Both the position numbers and the translations under genes were made by a program. A DNA stretch of 64,000 bases from Brevundimonas sp. EYE_349 (GTDB lineage: Bacteria > Pseudomonadota > Alphaproteobacteria > Caulobacterales > Caulobacteraceae). Under the pieces are notes generated by a model. It was not told where the DNA came from, ran no database searches, and was given only the letters and a program-made list of their open reading frames with translations. Below are positions 60,549-64,000 of the stretch, one piece after another. How positions within the stretch are numbered: position 1 is the first letter of the stretch; the number at the start of each line of letters is the position of its first letter. The stretch lies in contig NZ_JAHXPB010000005.1 of assembly GCF_023147505.1 (NCBI RefSeq), positions 62,001-126,000 on the forward strand, written 5' to 3'.

Positions 60549-62396
60549 ATGACGGACAGCGACACCAACATGGACGGCCCCCCCTGGGAAGAGGACGAGG
60601 TCGTGGAGCGCGACGAGAACACTGACGACATGTTCGGCGCGCCCGCCGGGGCGGCTGAGCCGGTCGCTGCGGCCGCCAAGCCTGTCGCGGCCACGCCGGC
60701 TCCGTCCGAGGTCGAGGCCCATGTCGACGACGGCGCCGCCTACCAGGTGCTGGCGCGCAAATACCGGCCGCGCACCTTCGAGGATCTGATCGGGCAGGAG
60801 GCGATGGTCAGGACGCTGACCAACGCCTTCGCCACCGGGCGGATCGCGCACGCCTTCATGCTGACCGGGGTGCGGGGGGTCGGCAAGACGACGACCGCGC
60901 GTCTGTTGGCCCGCGCCCTGAACAACGAAACCGACGTCATCGACAAGCCGTCGCTGGCCCTGACCGCCCACGGCCGGCACGACGCAGCCATCATGGCCGG
61001 CCAGCACATGGACGTGCTGGAGATGGACGCCGCGTCGCACACCGGCGTCAACGACATCCGCGACATCCTGGAAAGCGTCCGCTATGCGCCGGTCGAGGCG
61101 CGCTACAAGGTCTATGTGCTGGACGAGGTGCATATGCTGTCGACGCAGGCGTTCAACGCCCTGCTGAAGACGCTGGAGGAGCCGCCGCCCCACGCCAAAT
61201 TCATCTTCGCCACCACCGAGATCCGCAAGGTGCCGGTGACGATCCTGAGCCGGTGCCAGCGGTTCGACCTGCGCCGGGTCGAGCCGGAAATCCTGGTCGA
61301 ACATCTGGGCCGGATCGCGCACCGCGAAGGCATGAAGATCGAACAGGACGCCCTGGCCCTGATCTCGCGCGCAGCGGAAGGCTCGGTGCGAGACGGCCTG
61401 TCGCTGCTGGATCAGGCGCTGGTTCAGGCCGAGCGCGGGCAGATGGTCAAGACCGACACGGTGCGCGACATGCTGGGTCTGGCGGACCGGACCCAGACCA
61501 TCGCCCTGTTCGAAAGCGTCATGGCCGGCCGCACGCCCGAGGCGCTGGAGAATTTCCGTACGCTTTACGGATTCGGCGCCGATCCGGTGCAGGTGACCAA
61601 TGACCTCTTGGAGCATTGCCACGCGGCCTCGGTCGCCAAGATGCTGGGCCCGAATGCGACGCGCCTGCCCAATGATCAGGCGCAGAAACTGACGGCCCTG
61701 GGCGCGGCCATTCCGGCGGCGACCCTGTCTCGCACCTGGCAGATGCTGCTCAAGGCGCTGGATGAAGTGCGGCGCGCGCCCAATCCGGCCGATGCGGTGG
61801 AAATGGCCATCGTGCGCCTGGCCTACGCCGCCGATCTGCCCGGACCGGAAGAGGCGCTGAAGCGGTTGCAGTCCGGCGAACCGATGGGCGGCGGGGCTGG
61901 CCCGCGCGGCGGCGGTGGAGGCGGCGGCGGCGGAAGCTCGGCGCAGCTGGCGGCGCGGCCGGTCATGGCCCCGGCCCTGCCCGACCCGCAAAGCTTCGAA
62001 CAGGTCGTGGCCCTGATCGGACAAAAGCGCGAGGTCGGGCTGCAGATGGACGTGGAGCGGTTCGTCAAGCCGGTCTCGTTCAAGCCAGGCGCCATCGTCT
62101 ATGAAAGCGTTCAGGGGGCGCCGGTGGAGCTGGCGCGCAAGCTGTCGGCGCGCCTGCGTGAATGGACCGGCCGCACCTGGCTGATCGCCGCCAACGGCCA
62201 GGGCGGCGGCGAAACCCTAATTGAACAACAGAAGAAGGCCCGCATCGCCGAACGCGCCGAGGTCGAGGCCAATCCCTTCGTCCAGGCCGTCCTGCTGGCC
62301 TTTCCCGGCGCCAAGCTGGGCGAGATCCGCACCATCGCCCCCACCGTCGTCACGCCGGAAATCCCCGATGCGGCCGAGGACGACGACGAGGACTGA
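60549..62396 (+). CDS. dnaX: DNA polymerase III gamma/tau subunit
   Basis: A 615-aa clamp-loader subunit. An acidic N-terminal extension (about 1-60) precedes YQVLARKYRPRTFEDLIGQE. Walker A is LTGVRGVGKTTTARLLARAL, Walker B is KVYVLDEVHMLSTQAFNALL, and the sensor is FIFATTEIRKVPVTILSRCQ. The zinc-module cysteines found in E. coli DnaX are missing (no Cys between Walker A and B). A glycine run (about 458-470) links to the tau C-terminal domain. No slippery frameshift signal is seen. The usual ybaB-recR do not follow. Confidence 0.95.
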   Translation: MTDSDTNMDGPPWEEDEVVERDENTDDMFGAPAGAAEPVAAAAKPVAATPAPSEVEAHVDDGAAYQVLARKYRPRTFEDLIGQEAMVRTLTNAFATGRIAHAFMLTGVRGVGKTTTARLLARALNNETDVIDKPSLALTAHGRHDAAIMAGQHMDVLEMDAASHTGVNDIRDILESVRYAPVEARYKVYVLDEVHMLSTQAFNALLKTLEEPPPHAKFIFATTEIRKVPVTILSRCQRFDLRRVEPEILVEHLGRIAHREGMKIEQDALALISRAAEGSVRDGLSLLDQALVQAERGQMVKTDTVRDMLGLADRTQTIALFESVMAGRTPEALENFRTLYGFGADPVQVTNDLLEHCHAASVAKMLGPNATRLPNDQAQKLTALGAAIPAATLSRTWQMLLKALDEVRRAPNPADAVEMAIVRLAYAADLPGPEEALKRLQSGEPMGGGAGPRGGGGGGGGGSSAQLAARPVMAPALPDPQSFEQVVALIGQKREVGLQMDVERFVKPVSFKPGAIVYESVQGAPVELARKLSARLREWTGRTWLIAANGQGGGETLIEQQKKARIAERAEVEANPFVQAVLLAFPGAKLGEIRTIAPTVVTPEIPDAAEDDDED

Positions 62397-62432
62397 GGTC
62401 GTTTCGGTCAAGTCGATAGCCGGTCCATAGTC

Positions 62433-62557
62433 GTCATTCCGGGGCGTCCGAAGGACGAACCCGGAACCCAGGAGGCTTCATCGAGCGTCGAGGGTTCCAA
62501 CAGCCCGCGTGTGGCCCTGGCTTCCGGGTTCTTCGCGACGCTTAGCCCCGGAATGAC
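62433..62557. repeat. 125-bp palindromic element after dnaX
   Basis: Perfect 13-bp inverted arms GTCATTCCGGGGC (62433-62445) and GCCCCGGAATGAC (62545-62557) with inner complementary stretches (GAACCCGG and CCGGGTTC). The arms equal the inner arms of the element at 50264, but the outer AATCGACATTCA ends are absent. It may act as a transcriptional boundary between dnaX and regA. Confidence 0.72.
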
Positions 62558-62591
62558 GCTGGGAGAATAATCAGCCGATGGGGACCCGCCC

Positions 62592-63146
62592 CTACCGCGG
62601 CGCGCGCTTGGCCAGTATGCGTTGCAGGGTGCGGCGGTGCATGCCCAGACGGCGCGCGGTTTCCGAGACGTTGTGGTCGCACAACTCATATACGCGCTGG
62701 ATATGCTCCCAGCGGACGCGGTCAGCGCTCATGGGGTTTTCGGGCGGTTCGGGCGCCTCGCCGGTGGCCAGCAGGGCCTTGACCACGTCGTCGGCGTCGG
62801 CGGGCTTGGACAGATAGTCGACGGCGCCGGCCTTAACCGCCGCGACCGCCGTGGCGATGGCGCCATAGCCCGTCAACATGACGATGCGGGCGTCCTGACG
62901 CTTTTCGCGCACCGCCTCGACGATCTTCAGCCCGTTGCCGTCCTCCAGCCGCATGTCCAGAACGGCGAAGGCGGGGGCCTTGTCGCGCAGGGCCTGGGTC
63001 GCCTCGGCGACGGATTCGGCGGTCGTCACCTGAAAGCCGCGCGCCTCCAGCGCCCGTCCCATGCGGGTCCGCAGGGCCTGGTCGTCGTCCAGCAGCAACA
63101 GGGACTTGTCGGGCAGGGCGGCGATGCGGGTTTCGAGTTCGGACAT
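62592..63146 (-). CDS. regA: Redox response regulator RegA/ActR family
   Basis: A 184-aa two-domain regulator. The receiver has LLLDDDQALRTRM, the phospho-Asp in FAVLDMRLEDGNGLKIVE, and the LTGYGAIATAVAAVKAGAVDYLSKP region. The C-terminal Fis-type HTH is YELCDHNVSETARRLGMHRR. It is the partner of RegB just upstream. It controls redox-responsive genes such as respiratory and carbon functions. Confidence 0.95.
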   Translation of the reverse strand: MSELETRIAALPDKSLLLLDDDQALRTRMGRALEARGFQVTTAESVAEATQALRDKAPAFAVLDMRLEDGNGLKIVEAVREKRQDARIVMLTGYGAIATAVAAVKAGAVDYLSKPADADDVVKALLATGEAPEPPENPMSADRVRWEHIQRVYELCDHNVSETARRLGMHRRTLQRILAKRAPR

Positions 63147-63236
63147 TGTCTTGGTTTCTCCTGCCCCTTCAAGTCGGGAGCGGTAGCGCGCGGGTCAAGG
63201 TCAAGGTTCCGCCTGCGACGCTTCGACCCAGCGGGG

Positions 63237-64000
63237 TCACGCCGCGACTTCCAGCGCGGGCCGGGCCCAGCGCACGGCGACACGCGCGCCGCGTGGGACC
63301 GCCTTGGCCTCGGGCGCGGCGTCCGGCTGGGGCAGGCCCTGGCCCACACTGACCGATCCGCCGGTGCGTTCCAGAAGCGTGCGAGCGATGAAGAAGCCCA
63401 GGCCCATGCCGCCCTGACTGGGGGCGATAGGGGCGTCGACGGCGTCTCGGCGTTTAGACGGCCGGGCGGCGGCGGCGATCTGGGCGGCCAAGGCCTGGCG
63501 CGCCTTGCCGTGGGGCCGGCTGGTCACATAGGGCTCGCCCAGGCGGGGCAGGATGTCGCCGGAGAAGCCCGGCCCGTCGTCCAGAATGTCGATCTCGATC
63601 CAGCCGGCGTCGACCACCGCCTGGACGCGCACGGTGGCGGCGGCGAAATCGGCGGCGTTCTCGACCAGGGTGGACAGGCCGTGGATCACCTCGGGCAGGC
63701 GGCGCACGCGCGGAGCGGGCTGGCCGGGCGGGGTCTTGACCAGGACGTCGAACGCCAGGTCGAAGCCCCGGTGCGGCTCCACCACCTCTTCCAGCAGGGC
63801 CTTGAGCGACACGTCGGCGTAGAGGGCGTCGTCACCCTCCGGCTGTTGCGACAGCTGGGTCAGTATGCCCCGGCAGCGTTCGGCCTGTTGCAGGATCAGG
63901 GCGGCGTCCTCGGCCGCGTCGCTGTCGGGGGCCGAGGCCCGCTGCAGCTCCTTGGCGACGACCTGGATTGTGGCCAGGGGCGTGCCCAGTTCATGCGCCG
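63237..64000 (-). CDS. regB: Redox sensor histidine kinase RegB/ActS family (C-terminal part)
   Basis: About 254 residues up to the C-terminus; the N-terminal membrane part lies beyond 64000. The H-box is AHELGTPLATIQVVAKELQR, and exactly 40 residues after the His is the Cys in QQAERCRGILTQL. This matches the spacing His225-Cys265 of Rhodobacter RegB, where the Cys is redox-active. ATPase motifs are GLSTLVENAADFA, ILDDGPGFSGDILPRLGEPY and GGMGLGFFIARTLLERTGG. Gap to regA is 90 nt. Confidence 0.95.
   Translation of the reverse strand, partial: AHELGTPLATIQVVAKELQRASAPDSDAAEDAALILQQAERCRGILTQLSQQPEGDDALYADVSLKALLEEVVEPHRGFDLAFDVLVKTPPGQPAPRVRRLPEVIHGLSTLVENAADFAAATVRVQAVVDAGWIEIDILDDGPGFSGDILPRLGEPYVTSRPHGKARQALAAQIAAAARPSKRRDAVDAPIAPSQGGMGLGFFIARTLLERTGGSVSVGQGLPQPDAAPEAKAVPRGARVAVRWARPALEVAA

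Noticed and set aside
60549..62396. Programmed frameshift making a separate gamma form of DnaX
   Set aside because: No A-rich slippery heptamer with downstream hairpin was seen; the glycine-coding run is not a known slippage signal.

Overview
The window looks like a chromosomal segment of a Caulobacterales alphaproteobacterium, most likely Brevundimonas or a close relative. The DNA is GC-rich with strongly GC-biased third codon positions. It carries the Caulobacter-type cell-cycle regulator GcrA, a PodJ-type polarity protein, a complete tad/cpa Flp-pilus cluster, the ChvG-ChvI two-component system with an HprK/EIIA/HPr phosphorelay, a RegB/RegA redox pair, GANTC (CcrM) sites upstream of cell-cycle and pilus genes, and three exact matches to the alphaproteobacterial general-stress (EcfG) promoter. 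The species assignment is inference. No prophage, insertion sequence or CRISPR array is visible; the content is mostly core chromosome.

Layout. 1-3.6 kb: the 5' part of an AlkA-type DNA glycosylase gene, a parDE toxin-antitoxin pair with a perfect palindrome upstream, gluQ, and a TIGR02186/TSUP pair. 3.6-6.5 kb: podJ-like polarity factor. 6.7-8.4 kb: small membrane protein, general-stress flavin-fold protein, ChaN/Tiki-like protein. 8.4-10.9 kb: argF, argD, and a translationally coupled 58-aa ORF behind an M28 peptidase. 11.9-15.6 kb: ABC-2 permease, gcrA, lipoprotein, apaG, dCTP deaminase. 15.8-21.7 kb: MFS transporter with an internal stop, cupin, dapE, lipoprotein, an odd tRNA-like sequence, M20 amidohydrolase, 2Fe-2S protein, SRPBCC protein. 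21.7-32.6 kb: pilus locus, with pilA-cpaABCDEF-tadBC on the minus strand and three divergent plus-strand genes (secretin N-domain protein, two TadE-like pseudopilins). 32.6-38.3 kb: pabB, tyrosine phosphatase, membrane protein plus HTH regulator, stress membrane proteins, FAH-family hydrolase and maleylacetoacetate isomerase. 38.4-45.7 kb: aldo/keto reductase, btuB-like receptor under a cobalamin riboswitch, mutS, lpdA. 45.9-50.1 kb: frameshifted TonB receptor divergent from a beta-propeller phytase. 50.5-57.7 kb: secreted protein, HPr/EIIA/HprK/ChvG/ChvI, a large stress-promoter-linked protein of unknown function, membrane cytochrome c. 57.9-64 kb: kdsB, frameshifted nudC, SRP RNA, ExbD-like lipoprotein, dnaX, regA, and the 3' part of regB.

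How it fits together. GcrA, PodJ and the Flp pilus are parts of one polarity/cell-cycle programme, and GANTC sites lie upstream of each, suggesting methylation-linked control. ChvG/ChvI, HprK/HPr/EIIA and RegB/RegA add envelope, nutrient and redox sensing. Stress outputs (DUF1328, DUF883/holin-like operon, the gene at 55223) carry GGAAC-N16-CGTT promoters. Three otherwise intact genes (MFS, TonB receptor, nudC) are each broken by a single-base event; these are either recent pseudogenes or sequence errors. Several intergenic spaces hold palindromic repeat elements from at least three families.
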